The notes under the pieces were generated by a model. It was not told the origin of the DNA, did not search any database, and saw only the letters and a list, made by a program, of their open reading frames with translations. Shown here piece by piece: positions 10,501 to 20,063 of a DNA stretch of 64,000 bases; the stretch's first letter is position 1; each line of letters begins with the position of its first letter. The DNA lies in NCBI GenBank assembly GCA_022573285.1, contig JACZUF010000014.1, positions 1 to 64,000 on the forward strand, in the 5' to 3' direction. This DNA comes from Chloroflexota bacterium. Its GTDB lineage: Bacteria; Chloroflexota; Dehalococcoidia; Lucifugimonadales; UBA3495. Made by a program: the position numbers and the translations under genes.

Positions 10501-11942
10501 TTCAGGTTGATGCCGTCCCGGTGTAGGTAGGCCCCACGCCGGCCCTGGCTGAGCGTGAACCCGTTGGACAAGACGTCCACGACCTGGTCGAACTTCTCCC
10601 TGGGCAGCTCGCGGTACGGATAGGCCTTCCGGCAGAGATCGAACAACTCCTCTTCGGGCCATTCCTCCTGGGCGCAGGACGCCACCATCTGCTGGGCCAT
10701 AACGTCCAGCGGCCACGGGGGAATCTTGAGGGTGTCCAGGTTCCCGCGCTTGACCGCCCGGGCCAGGGCGACGCACTCGGCCAACTCATCCCTGGTGAGT
10801 GGGTACAGACGTCCCTTGGGAGTCCCTCCGACCTGGTGCCCAGAGCGTCCCACGCGCTGCAGCAACACGCCGATGGACCGGGGCGAGCCGATCTGGCAGA
10901 CCAGATCGACGACGCCGATGTCGATGCCTAATTCCAAGGACGCAGTGGCCACGCACACCTTGACCTGCCCGGCCCTAAGTTTCTCTTCCGCCGCCAGACG
11001 GGTGGTCCGGGACAGGCTGCCGTGATGGGCGACCACCTCCTCGTCTCCCAGACGCTCCGATAGCTGATGGGAGATTCGTTCCACCAACCTTCGCGTGTTG
11101 ACGAAGACCAGGGTCGTGCCGTGGGCGCGGACCAGGTCGGTCACGGAGTCCAGGGCCTCGGCCCACATCTCGTGGGAGGCGATGGGCCCCAACTCCCGCT
11201 GGGGCAACTGGATGGCCAGGTCGATGGTCCGGGCGTGGCCGGTGTCCACGATCAGGCAGTCGGGCTTGCCGTCGGTTGCGATGAAATCGTTTCCCACCAA
11301 CAGCCGTCCGATTTCTTCAATGGGGCGTTGGGTCGCGGACAATCCGATTCGCACTATTGGGTTCTCCGCCAGAGCGCAGAGCCGTTCGACGGACAGCGAG
11401 AGATGAGAGCCGCGCTTGTTCCCGGCAACAGCGTGAATCTCATCCAGGATGAGTGTGTGGACCCCGGTCAGCCCCTGGCGGCCGCTCCGGGAGGTCAACA
11501 GTATGTACAGGGATTCGGGGGTGGTTATCAGGATATGGGGCGGTCTCTTGGCCATTTTGGCCCGTTCCGAGGCCCTGGTGTCCCCGGTGCGCACGGCGGC
11601 CCGTATCTCCGGCAGAGGGGTGCCGGCGGCCTCGGCCAGAGCGGCGATCTCTTCCAACGGCGTGGTCAGGTTCTTCTGGATGTCGTTGGAGAGGGCCTTC
11701 AGCGGCGATACGTAGACCACCTGGGTGGAGTCGGGTATCTCACCGGAGAGGCCTTGGCGGACCAGCTTGTCGATGCAGGTGAGGAACGCCGCCAGGGTCT
11801 TGCCCGAACCCGTCGGAGCGGCGATCAGGGTGTGGCGTCCTTGGGCGATGGCGGGCCACCCCTCTAATTGGGCGTCGGTAGGCTCAGCGAACCTGCTTTT
11901 GAACCACTCTTGGACCAAGGGATGGAATCGAGAAAGGGGCAT
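7584..11942 (-). CDS. Large Lhr-family DEAD/DEAH box helicase
   Basis: TLIAAPTGSGKTLAAF, YVSPLKALSNDIQKNL, LDEIHAV, GLSATQRP, QRVGRSGHQVGG; 1452 aa with the long Lhr-type C-terminus. Confidence 0.93.
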   Translation of the reverse strand: MPLSRFHPLVQEWFKSRFAEPTDAQLEGWPAIAQGRHTLIAAPTGSGKTLAAFLTCIDKLVRQGLSGEIPDSTQVVYVSPLKALSNDIQKNLTTPLEEIAALAEAAGTPLPEIRAAVRTGDTRASERAKMAKRPPHILITTPESLYILLTSRSGRQGLTGVHTLILDEIHAVAGNKRGSHLSLSVERLCALAENPIVRIGLSATQRPIEEIGRLLVGNDFIATDGKPDCLIVDTGHARTIDLAIQLPQRELGPIASHEMWAEALDSVTDLVRAHGTTLVFVNTRRLVERISHQLSERLGDEEVVAHHGSLSRTTRLAAEEKLRAGQVKVCVATASLELGIDIGVVDLVCQIGSPRSIGVLLQRVGRSGHQVGGTPKGRLYPLTRDELAECVALARAVKRGNLDTLKIPPWPLDVMAQQMVASCAQEEWPEEELFDLCRKAYPYRELPREKFDQVVDVLSNGFTLSQGRRGAYLHRDGINLKVKGRRGAPIAAMTSGGAIPDNADYDVILDPEETFIGTVNEDFAIESLAGDVFLLGNTAWKIRRVESGKVRVEDAQGQPPTIPFWLGEAPGRTWELSQEVSELREGIDQRLDDHVKAQDWVIAESGVDRESSRQLVAYLEEGKRVLGVVPSKSKVVAERFFDESGGMQLVIHAPFGARINRAWGMALRKRICRAFDFELQASATDDGLNFSLGPGLSMPVDEIFTYLNERTIQDVLEQAILQAPLFGTRWRWNATRSLAVLRHTGGRKVPAPLVRMRSDDLLAAVFPAQVACQDNAMPGDIQVPDHPLVFETMRDCLTEAMDVEGCKELLAGISDGSIEIFGRDTVQPSAFSHQILNAMPYAFLDDAPLEERRARAVSLRRALPEDSRDLSALDPAAIQRESANAWPRMRDADELHDALLVLGVLPESTALTMVVAEGTGAIPQWFESLVAAGRAYRMESDGVAYWAAAERLSLLQPIYPDANIDPSPPAHLLDGDGVREDNIHSVLRGWVECSGPLTVTEAVQSLGIPQDDIQYAFGRLENEGVVLRGSFRTGVEGEEFCDRRILARIHRSTIDTLRREVEPVPPAVFMRFLLRWQHVDPAARLQGEGGLLAAIEQLQGFESAAGAIEDEVLLSRVSDYSPVMLDRLCLGGEVAWGRVSLQQNGQQDGGAPSKGRPSFSRATPITMVLRDSLDWVLGPTGQDAEGLTGAAKEVVEVLSRRGASFLSDIVSATQRLPSDVEEALWSLAASGRVTVDGVEALRRRLGGPRSLGRRPRRSGRDSRNGRTGQNRRRGYSRWSLLEPIDPVDDRSEPIARQLLDRYGVLFPELLARDALSYRWRDLVRVLRRLEARGEIRGGRFVSGFIGEQFALPEAVELLRKTKNTEPDGRFIAISACDPLNLAGIISPGPRVSAVVRNRLVLRDGLPIASMENGSLVDLANASPEIMDQAKVVLSVPISHAGYQMDRPDLVTI

Positions 11943-12160
11943 GGCGAAATTTTAGCACAGGGCCATCTTTGAAAGCCTTTACATAATCGGTCCCAAAATG
12001 CCACAACTCCATCGGCGTTTGTCAGTCGCCAAGACGGTCTACGGGGTGTTTTCGCGGGACGATGTTGGGGTATGCTATGCTCCCGGCCGCCTGGATAATA
12101 GGCATGGAAAAACGGGCGTGTCCGCAGTAAAAGGCCTCCAAAAGGTGAGTTGAGGCGCAG

Positions 12161-12973
12161 ATGGCTGAGATACTGGAATTCAAGCCAAATCCTTTCAACG
12201 GCATAGCCGTTGCTCCATCGGGATTGCCTGACGACCCGAATGAATTTGACACCAGGCTGGCCGGGTCCATGGAGCAATGGTCCGCCGATGGATTTTTAAC
12301 TGTCTGGCTGGAGATACCCAAGGTCCAATCGGCGCTGATACCCAAGGCCATCGACCGGGGGTTCGATTTCCACCATACGGGCAACGACTATATCCTGCTG
12401 ACCTGCCGCCTGGTGGAAGGGGCGCAAATACCGCCGTTCGCCACCCACTACATCGGCATCGGCGGGGTGGTATTGACCCCGGAGAAAGACCTGCTGGTGG
12501 TCAGGGAGAAATACGGGGTCGGCGGCCGGCCGCCGACCTTGAAGCTGCCCGGCGGTGCGCTGCAGGCCGGGGAACACTTGGGTCAGGCGGTCGAGCGAGA
12601 GGTCCTGGAGGAGACGGGCGTTAAAGCCGTGTTCGAGTCCATCGCCTGTTTCCGCCAATGGCACGGCTACCGGTACGGAAAGTCGGATATCTACTTCGTG
12701 GGCAAACTGCGCCCACTCAGCAAAGAAATCACCATGCAGTCCGATGAGATCCAAGAATGTCTCTGGATGCCGGTGGACGAATTCATCGGCTCCGAGAGCA
12801 TCGCCAACTTCAACAAGCAGATTGTCCGCGCCGCCTTGGAATCCGACGGCATGGTCCAGTCGTTCATCGAAGGTTTCGGCGGTCCCGACTCCCGCGAGTA
12901 CTTCATGCCCAGGCACCTGATCGACGGCAAGGGAGTGGTGCCCTTTCCCACCGACCCCGCGTCGTTTTCTTAG
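12161..12973 (+). CDS. NUDIX hydrolase
   Basis: Nudix box GGALQAGEHLGQAVEREVLEETGVKA. Confidence 0.9.
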   Translation: MAEILEFKPNPFNGIAVAPSGLPDDPNEFDTRLAGSMEQWSADGFLTVWLEIPKVQSALIPKAIDRGFDFHHTGNDYILLTCRLVEGAQIPPFATHYIGIGGVVLTPEKDLLVVREKYGVGGRPPTLKLPGGALQAGEHLGQAVEREVLEETGVKAVFESIACFRQWHGYRYGKSDIYFVGKLRPLSKEITMQSDEIQECLWMPVDEFIGSESIANFNKQIVRAALESDGMVQSFIEGFGGPDSREYFMPRHLIDGKGVVPFPTDPASFS

Positions 12974-13188
12974 GCTTCCGGCCGACAGGTCACTGGTGAT
13001 TTCGATTCCGCGCCTGCGTTGCCGCTTGACGTTGTGCCATTGGGCCGGGTATCGACAATCCGAACCCGCCCCTGCCGCCGTATAGTCCTTGTGTAGCAGT
13101 TGAAAATGTCCTTGGCTAGGGAGATGGTCAGCAGAAACAACAAACGAGGCTCTCGGTTAATTTCAAGAGCCTCATTCCGTGACAAAAA

Positions 13189-13264
13189 TGGCGCGCCTGG
13201 CAGGACTCGAACCTGCAACCCCTGGGTTCGAAGCCCAGTACTCTATCCATTGAGCTACAGGCGC
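13189..13264 (-). tRNA. tRNA-Arg (anticodon TCG)
   Basis: Minus strand GCGCCTGTAGCTCAATGGATAGAGTACTGGGCTTCGAACCCAGGGGTTGCAGGTTCGAGTCCTGCCAGGCGCGCCA; full cloverleaf, 7-bp acceptor, encoded CCA. Confidence 0.96.
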
Positions 13265-13295
13265 ATCTAAAGGGGGAATCGAGTAGAATTGCTGT

Positions 13296-13373
13296 TGGGG
13301 CGAGCGACGGGATTCGAACCCGTGATCTCCTGTGCCACAGACAGGCGCCTTAGGCCTCTTGGCTACGCTCGCC
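13296..13373 (-). tRNA. tRNA-His (anticodon GTG)
   Basis: Minus strand G-GCGAGCG...CCTGTCTGTGGCACAGG...GGTTCGAATCCCGTCGCTCGC-C-CCA; extra G-1 opposite C73 as expected for tRNA-His, encoded CCA. Confidence 0.95.
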
Positions 13374-13643
13374 ACGATGGGTTTGACCGCCGTGCTCAGG
13401 AGGGCCCGACCCAGCCAAAGAGAGTGGTGAATAGGCTTGAATATGTTAGCAAATGGGCGTGCCTCTTACAAGGAGAGACAGCTAGCGCCGGCGGACCAAC
13501 CTGGGTGGTTTTCTAGCTAAATACCGGCGCATTCCATTAAATTAGGGTTGCCGGGCTAACTAAAATAGGCCCACGCCAAAACGTCGTGGCCCGGCGCTAC
13601 CCGATACCGGCAAGCTCTATCCCGGCTATTGAGGAACAACAAC

Positions 13644-15317
13644 ATGGGTTGGAAGCTACTGCCCCTAATCCTCGGCCTGCTTTTCTTGGCGGCCGCCTGT
13701 TCCGGGTCGTCCGGCGGTGGCAACGGGTCCGCCACCGAGTCGCCGGAGGCCACCGCGCCAGCCGTTGCAGCGTCGTCCAGCGAATCAACCGGCGGCGGCG
13801 AACCACTGGAAGGGGGGCGTTTCGTCCGCCTCTTCGTGGACCCGCCCACCCTTGACCCGCACCTGACCACCGACGCGACCTCCGCCACGATAATTGTCGA
13901 GGTGTTCGGTGGGCTGGTAACCATCGACGCCAACCTGGATGTGGTGCCCGATTTGGCCGAAGGCTGGGACATCTCCGCCGACGGACGGGTCTACACCTTC
14001 AGGATACGCCCGGACGCGACGTTCCACGACGGCAAACCGGTCACCGCGGAGGATGTTCGCTGGTCTCTGGAACGGGTTACTAATCCCCTGACTGAAGCTC
14101 CCAACGTTGACTCATACTTGGGAGATATCGTGGGCGTGGACGAGAAACTGGCCGGAGACGCCCTGACGATCTCCGGTGTCCGCGTCATCAACGAACGCAC
14201 CATAGAGATCACCATCGACCAACCCAAGTCGTATTTCCTAGCCAAGCTCACCTACCCAACAGCCTTTGTGCTGGACCGGGAAAACGTGGAAGCCAACCCC
14301 AAGAACTGGTTCCGCAAGCCCAACGGCACCGGTCCATTCCGGATGACCGAATACAAGGTCGGCGAGACACTGATCCTCAGCCGCAACGAAGGCTACCACC
14401 TGGGCCCGCCCAAACTGGCCGAGGTGGAGATGATCCTAAGCGGCGGAACGTCGATGCTGATGTACGAAAATGACGAGATCGATATCGCCGGCGTCAGCCT
14501 GGCCGACCTTGACCGGCTGCTCGACCCAAGCAACCGCCTCAACGCCGAACTCAAGAGGGCCGCTCCGTCCTTCAGTATCCAGTACATCGGCTTGAACGTG
14601 AACGAGCCGCCCCTGGACGACCGCAAGGTGCGCCAAGCTCTGAATCTGGCCATCGACAAGAAAGAGATCGCCACCATCGTGCTGGGCGACCAGGTTGTGC
14701 CGGCCACCGGGATCCTGCCACCAGGCTTCCCCGGATTCAGCAAATCAGTATCCGGCTACGGTTTCGACCCGGAAAGGGCCAGGCAACTGTTGCGGGAGTC
14801 CAAGTACGGTGACGACCTGGAAAACCTGCCTCCCATCACCATCACGACTCCGGGCAGCTTCGGCGCCAACGTAAGCCTGGACATGGAAGTGGTCCTCGCG
14901 ATGTGGGAGAAGAACCTGGGGATCAAGACCGAGTTTCAACAGACTGAATTCGCCACTTTCTTGAAGGACCTGAACAAGCGGCGCTTCCAGATGTTCGACA
15001 TCGGTTGGATCGCCGATTACCCCGACCCAGAGAACTTCCTGGACATATTGTTCTACAGCGACAGCAGCAACAACCACACCAATTACAGCAACCCGGATGT
15101 TGATGCCCTGCTGGAAAAGGCCAGGGTGGAAACCGACGAAACCCTGCGCTTCCGCATCTACAACCAGGTCGAGCAAATGATCTTGGACGATGCGCCTTGG
15201 ATCCCCCTCTGGTACAGCGGCGAGCGGTATCTATTGGTGAAGCCCTACGTGCATGACTACCTACAGACGCCGCTGATCATTCCCAAACTCAGGCACGTTT
15301 ACCTGACAAAAGATTAG
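13644..15317 (+). CDS. Peptide-type ABC transporter substrate-binding lipoprotein (SBP family 5)
   Basis: Lipobox LFLAAAC, GWDISADGRVYTFRIRPDATFHDGKPVTAEDV, DRKVRQALNLAIDKKEI; likely ATG at 13644 rather than the TTG at 13629. Confidence 0.92.
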   Translation: MGWKLLPLILGLLFLAAACSGSSGGGNGSATESPEATAPAVAASSSESTGGGEPLEGGRFVRLFVDPPTLDPHLTTDATSATIIVEVFGGLVTIDANLDVVPDLAEGWDISADGRVYTFRIRPDATFHDGKPVTAEDVRWSLERVTNPLTEAPNVDSYLGDIVGVDEKLAGDALTISGVRVINERTIEITIDQPKSYFLAKLTYPTAFVLDRENVEANPKNWFRKPNGTGPFRMTEYKVGETLILSRNEGYHLGPPKLAEVEMILSGGTSMLMYENDEIDIAGVSLADLDRLLDPSNRLNAELKRAAPSFSIQYIGLNVNEPPLDDRKVRQALNLAIDKKEIATIVLGDQVVPATGILPPGFPGFSKSVSGYGFDPERARQLLRESKYGDDLENLPPITITTPGSFGANVSLDMEVVLAMWEKNLGIKTEFQQTEFATFLKDLNKRRFQMFDIGWIADYPDPENFLDILFYSDSSNNHTNYSNPDVDALLEKARVETDETLRFRIYNQVEQMILDDAPWIPLWYSGERYLLVKPYVHDYLQTPLIIPKLRHVYLTKD

Positions 15318-15332
15318 GGGCCGGGCGCTAGC

Positions 15333-16277
15333 ATGGGCACCTACATAATTCGCCGGTTGGCCTGGCTGCCCGTCATCCTGGTGATTATCTCGTTTATCAC
15401 CTTCGCCCTGGGGCGGTTTGGGCCGGGCGACCCGGTCGAGATCCTCATGGGCCAATACAACGACGAGAGGGTCATCGAGCGCATCCGGGAGCAACGGGGC
15501 CTCAACGACAATATTTTCGTCCAGTACGGCCGCTACGTTAAGAACGTGACCCGCGGCGATTTTGGCGAGAGCTTCAAGTACCGCGGCCGCACCGTGGCCG
15601 AGCTCCTGAAAAAGAAGATGTGGGTCTCCGCCCAGCTCAACATCGCGGCCCTCATTCTCTCGGTTTCCATCGGCATCCCGCTGGGCCTGTTTGCCGCGCT
15701 CAAGCAGGGGACGCTGTGGGACACCAGCACGGTTGCCTTTACGCTTCTGGGCCAGTCCATACCTGTTTTCCTCACTGCGCCCGTCTTATTGCTGGTGTTC
15801 GCCCTAAAGCTAGACATCCTTCCGACCCACGGCTGGGGCGGCTTTTTCGACACCCGCATCATCCTGCCGGCGGTCGCAATGGGCGTCCCCGGCATCGCCA
15901 TAATCACCAGGTTGACCCGCGCCAGCACCATGGAGGTAATCAGCCAGGACTACGTCCGCACCGCCCGGGCCAAGGGGCTGCCCGAATCTGTCGTGCAGCG
16001 GCGTCACATCCTGCGGAACGCCATGATCCCGGTGATAACCATGCTTGGCTTTTCCCTGGCTGGGCTGGCGTTCACCTCTTTCATAGTGGAGCGGTTCTTC
16101 GGTATCCCCGGCGTCGGGAACCTATTCATCGAGGCCATCTTCGCCCGGGACTATCCCATCATCAACGCGGTAATAATCATCGGCACCACGTTTTTCGTGG
16201 CGGCCAACCTGATCGTTGACCTGATATACCCGTGGCTCGACCCAAGGATCAGGCTGGGAGGCGCCTATGCTGCGTGA
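15333..16277 (+). CDS. ABC transporter permease, DppB type
   Basis: GTYIIRRLAWLPVILVIISFITFAL; EAA loop VRTARAKGLPESVVQRRHILRNAMIPVITMLG. Confidence 0.92.
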   Translation: MGTYIIRRLAWLPVILVIISFITFALGRFGPGDPVEILMGQYNDERVIERIREQRGLNDNIFVQYGRYVKNVTRGDFGESFKYRGRTVAELLKKKMWVSAQLNIAALILSVSIGIPLGLFAALKQGTLWDTSTVAFTLLGQSIPVFLTAPVLLLVFALKLDILPTHGWGGFFDTRIILPAVAMGVPGIAIITRLTRASTMEVISQDYVRTARAKGLPESVVQRRHILRNAMIPVITMLGFSLAGLAFTSFIVERFFGIPGVGNLFIEAIFARDYPIINAVIIIGTTFFVAANLIVDLIYPWLDPRIRLGGAYAA

Positions 16278-17232
16278 CGAGGCCGAACCGGCCCTCGGTC
16301 CACAGCTCCGGACCAGCCGCAGCTACTGGGCCATCTCTTTCCGCCGGTTGCTCCGTAAAAAGGTCGGCGTCACCTGCCTGGCATTGATCTTGCTGTTATA
16401 TGGTTCCGGGATACTGGCCCCGCTGGTCACGCCCTACGGTTATAACGACCAAGACCTGTCGATCACCAAGCAGGGGCCGAGTATCAGCCACCCCTTCGGG
16501 ACCGACCGCTTGGGCCGGGATATCCTGACCCGCATCATCTATGGGCTGCGCACCACCGTCATCATCACCATCGCGACCCTGCTCACCGGCAGTCTCGCGA
16601 TCGGCATCACCATGGGGTTGCTTGCGGGCTATTTCGGTAAATTTATCGACACCTTGATCATGCGGGTGGGGGAGGTGTCTTCAGCTTTCCCCGAGATCTT
16701 CCTGGTGTTGATAATCATATCCACGCTCAAGCCCCCGATCACTGAGTGGGTCCGCGGAGTGGAAGACACCATCGGCATAGATATCATAAGTCTGGGTATA
16801 GTGGACTACTTCGTGCTGTCTCTGGCCCTGGCCATCTTCTCCTGGTTCGGCATGGCCAGGTTGGTGCGCGGTCAGGTCCTCCAGGCCCGGGAGAACCAAT
16901 ACGTGGAAGCGGCGCGGGCCATCGGCGCTTCCACGCCGCGGATCTTGTCGCGGCACGTGTTGCCCAACGTAATGGGGCCGGTGATAGTGATGGTATCGGC
17001 GGGGCTGGCCGGAGTGGCCGGGTCGGAGATATTTTTGAGTTTCCTGGGGATCGGGATACAGCCGCCGACACCCAGTTTGGGGCTCATGATCTTCGAGAAC
17101 GGCAGTATCTCAGTCCTGCGCTCCAATCCTCATCTGCTGCTCTTCCCCGTTCTCACGTTGTCCTTGCTGCTCTTCACCTTCAACCTGTTGGGTGACGCGG
17201 TGAACGACGCCTTCAACCCCAGGGCCCGCTGA
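16267..17232 (+). CDS. ABC transporter permease, DppC type
   Basis: HPFGTDRLGRDILTRIIYGLRTT; ENQYVEAARAIGASTPRILSRHVLPN; overlaps the upstream permease stop. Confidence 0.92.
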   Translation: MLRDEAEPALGPQLRTSRSYWAISFRRLLRKKVGVTCLALILLLYGSGILAPLVTPYGYNDQDLSITKQGPSISHPFGTDRLGRDILTRIIYGLRTTVIITIATLLTGSLAIGITMGLLAGYFGKFIDTLIMRVGEVSSAFPEIFLVLIIISTLKPPITEWVRGVEDTIGIDIISLGIVDYFVLSLALAIFSWFGMARLVRGQVLQARENQYVEAARAIGASTPRILSRHVLPNVMGPVIVMVSAGLAGVAGSEIFLSFLGIGIQPPTPSLGLMIFENGSISVLRSNPHLLLFPVLTLSLLLFTFNLLGDAVNDAFNPRAR

Positions 17233-17534
17233 TCCCCCGGCAACCACCGGCGTAAACCTCCAAGCAAACGTGCCCTTTACGGGGAGCGCAGGCCTACTGT
17301 GCGGGCTTGTCTCAAAATTGATATTAATGACCCGTCGCCCCGATGGAATCGGGGCTCCACGCACGCCTCCTCCTGTCAACCCGAACGTGGCAAGGGGCCT
17401 CGTTCTCTCTGCGCCGTCATTCACTCAGTCGAAACGAGATTCTACGTCGCTACGCTCCTCGGAATGACAGTATTGAGGCAAGCGCCTGCTGCGGCAAAAG
17501 GTGGGTTATGCCTGGGAGTGCGCCTGGGGTTCGC

Positions 17535-18995
17535 CTAGAGAAAGGGCCAGCGGCGGCGAAGCCTGGGCAGGGCCATCAGACCCAAAGGAGCGCCCAGCAA
17601 CAGCAACATCCCCACACCCGCGGGAACGTTGGCTGAATCACCGGCCGGGGCATTGCAACCCGGAGAAGTGGAACCGCCCTGGGAATCCTGGTCGCCTTCT
17701 CCCGTGGCCCCGGCCGGATTGGCTTCGGCGCCGGGAGTAGGCTCGGGGATGGCGGTCGGCTCGACGGCTGGTGCGGACTCGTCCTGGGAATCTTCGCCCT
17801 CAGAACCTTCGGCCTGGGAACTTTCTTCCTGTTCTTTGAGTTGGGATGCAAGTTCATCGGGGGACGGCAGCGGCTCCAGGCCCAGGGACTCCCGCCAGGC
17901 GGAATCAAGGCCAAATTGGTCGAAGCCGTAAACTTCCAGCAGCGCCTGGTCTATGTTTAGGGTGCGCTGCAGCACCGGGAATAGGGCCGCCATCCGTTCA
18001 TTGCCGTAGGTGTTGATCATGTAGAGAACAACGGAGCGGGCCTGACCGTAAGCAATGATGATGTCCTCAGGTGTGCCGCCGAAGGCGCTCAGGTACCAAA
18101 GTGGCTTGATACGCCGGGTAAAGATGCCGTAGCGCAGAGCGGCCTCGTAGTCGTCCGTGGGGTCGATGTTCCCATATTCGGCCAGACCTTCGTTGAGCCA
18201 CGAGGGCACTTGGCTCATGGCTGTCCCGGCCGCTTCGGCCACCAGCAGGTGGGTGAACTCATGGGACACCGTGCCGGTGACTGTTGGGTCGAACCCGTGG
18301 ACCAGCAACACCCGTTCGGCGGCGAAAGCCATACCCTGGGTCTGCAGCCCTTCGCTCACTGCCTGGGAGCGGAAGGGAAGGGCCGTCGCCATGTGCCGGT
18401 AGTTGTTGTAAGAGACGATGCGCAGGGGTTCGGTGGGCGCGATGCCCAGAACGGGCAGCATCCGCTCCAGGTTTTCTTGGGCCGCCCGAAGGACCGTCTC
18501 GGCGCGGTCACGGACGTATTCTCCGTAGTAATAAACCGTGATCAGGCCCTCAACCACCGTCTCCCATTCAAATCGGTTGTCCTGGTAGACGAATTCCTGG
18601 GACTCGGTGCGCACCACCGCGCCGGCCTTGTCGCGCACCTCGAACGAGAACTCAATCTTGGTACCGGGAGGGAAATAATCGCCGCCGCTGCCGCTGGGGA
18701 GTAGGGATTCTCCGGTGATACTGTTGCCGGGCTCGAAGTCAACGGAACGATACGCGCTGCGGCCTTTCTGGTCCACCTTGCTGAAGAAGACCCGGATGTC
18801 GTCTATCCCATCGGGACTATTGGCTACCACAGTGAACTTGATCCCGTCCGGGAATTGGCTCTCCGCTTTGGCCTCGACTACCTCGATGTTTCCTTCATCG
18901 GCGCGGGTAACCGCCGACGCCGAGACCGCCAGGCCGGCAAACAAGACGAGACTTGTGGCGAATACGAAAGCGCGCAACGTTACCTCTGGGAACAA
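17535..18995 (-). CDS. Secreted peptidase-MA-like gluzincin metallohydrolase with C-terminal TM/basic tail
   Basis: Signal peptide, GTVSHEFTHLLVAEAAG (HExxH), WLNEGLAEYGN; C-terminus GCNAPAGDSANVPAGVGMLLLLGAPLGLMALPRLRRRWPFL. Confidence 0.82.
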   Translation of the reverse strand: MFPEVTLRAFVFATSLVLFAGLAVSASAVTRADEGNIEVVEAKAESQFPDGIKFTVVANSPDGIDDIRVFFSKVDQKGRSAYRSVDFEPGNSITGESLLPSGSGGDYFPPGTKIEFSFEVRDKAGAVVRTESQEFVYQDNRFEWETVVEGLITVYYYGEYVRDRAETVLRAAQENLERMLPVLGIAPTEPLRIVSYNNYRHMATALPFRSQAVSEGLQTQGMAFAAERVLLVHGFDPTVTGTVSHEFTHLLVAEAAGTAMSQVPSWLNEGLAEYGNIDPTDDYEAALRYGIFTRRIKPLWYLSAFGGTPEDIIIAYGQARSVVLYMINTYGNERMAALFPVLQRTLNIDQALLEVYGFDQFGLDSAWRESLGLEPLPSPDELASQLKEQEESSQAEGSEGEDSQDESAPAVEPTAIPEPTPGAEANPAGATGEGDQDSQGGSTSPGCNAPAGDSANVPAGVGMLLLLGAPLGLMALPRLRRRWPFL

Positions 18996-19275
18996 GTTTA
19001 CGTTAGTGCTACGCCGATGTCGATAAACCGGACTCCCAGTGGACTTCAGCCGGGCTTAAATGGAAGCCTGAGTTAGCTGTCTTGACGGTGATTTTCAATA
19101 CGCCTAAAATCAACCACACGTACCCTACAGACACACGTATCCTGCAGGCGCCGGTAGGCCCAGGCCCGTTTGGTCGACGGCTCCGCTGACAAGGCTCCCC
19201 GGCTTAGCCGTGTGAACCCTTCTTCGCCGGTAGGCGTATCTTCGAGAATCTCCAACTTAAACGTGGTGCGGATAG

Positions 19276-20025
19276 ATGGCGATCAATGTCGGCCGGGTCT
19301 TGGACCTGAATTTCGAGCCCTTTTACATCGATATGGAGCGCCGGGGACTGGTCCTCCATGACCGGAAGCTCAAAGACATCCCCCAGGCTTTGCGCGAAGG
19401 GGACATCGACGCCGGGCCGGTGAGTCTGGCGGATAGTTTCTCTCTGGAGGACATCTGCGTTCCCGTGGCCGGGTTCTGCCTCGCGGCGGCGGACCGGGCC
19501 GGAAGCAACCTGTTGTACTCCAAGAAGCCTATGGAGGAACTCTCCGAGGCAACCATTGCCGCGGCAACCAGCGACTCCACCACCCGCAAGCTTTTCCAGG
19601 TGCTGCTGGCCCAAAAGCATCGGGGCAATTCCGATTCCTTCGTGGAGATGTCGGAAGAACATGACGCGTTCGTGATCTCCGGGGACGATGCCCTGCGCCG
19701 CCGCCGGGGAGCGAGGGGGTACGGGCACCGGTACGACCTGGGCGAAGAATGGCATGCCATGACCGGCCTGCCCTTCGTATTCGCCCGCTGGATGGCCCGG
19801 AAAGAATTGAGCGAAGACGAGATGCTGCTGGTGGAAGACACCCTCTACGTGGGCCTGGAGGACGGAGTGGACAGCCTGTTCCACCTGTCGGAACCCAAGG
19901 ACCACCTACTGATGATGGCGCGGGACATCGTCGATTACATCATCGGCTACCGGTATTTCGTGGGACTTTCCGAGCGCAAGTCCATCAACCTCTTCAAGGA
20001 CTACCTGGCCGAACTGCCTTCTTAG
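19276..20025 (+). CDS. MqnA/MqnD-family protein (futalosine-pathway menaquinone biosynthesis, chorismate dehydratase-like)
   Basis: DIDAGPVSLADSF, SDSTTRKLFQVLL, FVISGDDALR, YDLGEEWHAMTGLPFVFARWMAR. Confidence 0.82.
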   Translation: MAINVGRVLDLNFEPFYIDMERRGLVLHDRKLKDIPQALREGDIDAGPVSLADSFSLEDICVPVAGFCLAAADRAGSNLLYSKKPMEELSEATIAAATSDSTTRKLFQVLLAQKHRGNSDSFVEMSEEHDAFVISGDDALRRRRGARGYGHRYDLGEEWHAMTGLPFVFARWMARKELSEDEMLLVEDTLYVGLEDGVDSLFHLSEPKDHLLMMARDIVDYIIGYRYFVGLSERKSINLFKDYLAELPS

Positions 20026-20063
20026 GCCGTCGTCATCCACCGTCTCATGCTGGAGGTGCGCCT

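Noticed and set aside
13172-13375. 67-aa minus-strand ORF MASVAKRPKAPVCGTGDHGFESRR...VAQWIEYWASNPGVAGSSPARR
   Set aside because: Translation of the antisense/sense of two adjacent tRNA genes; a well-known spurious ORF pattern over tRNAs.
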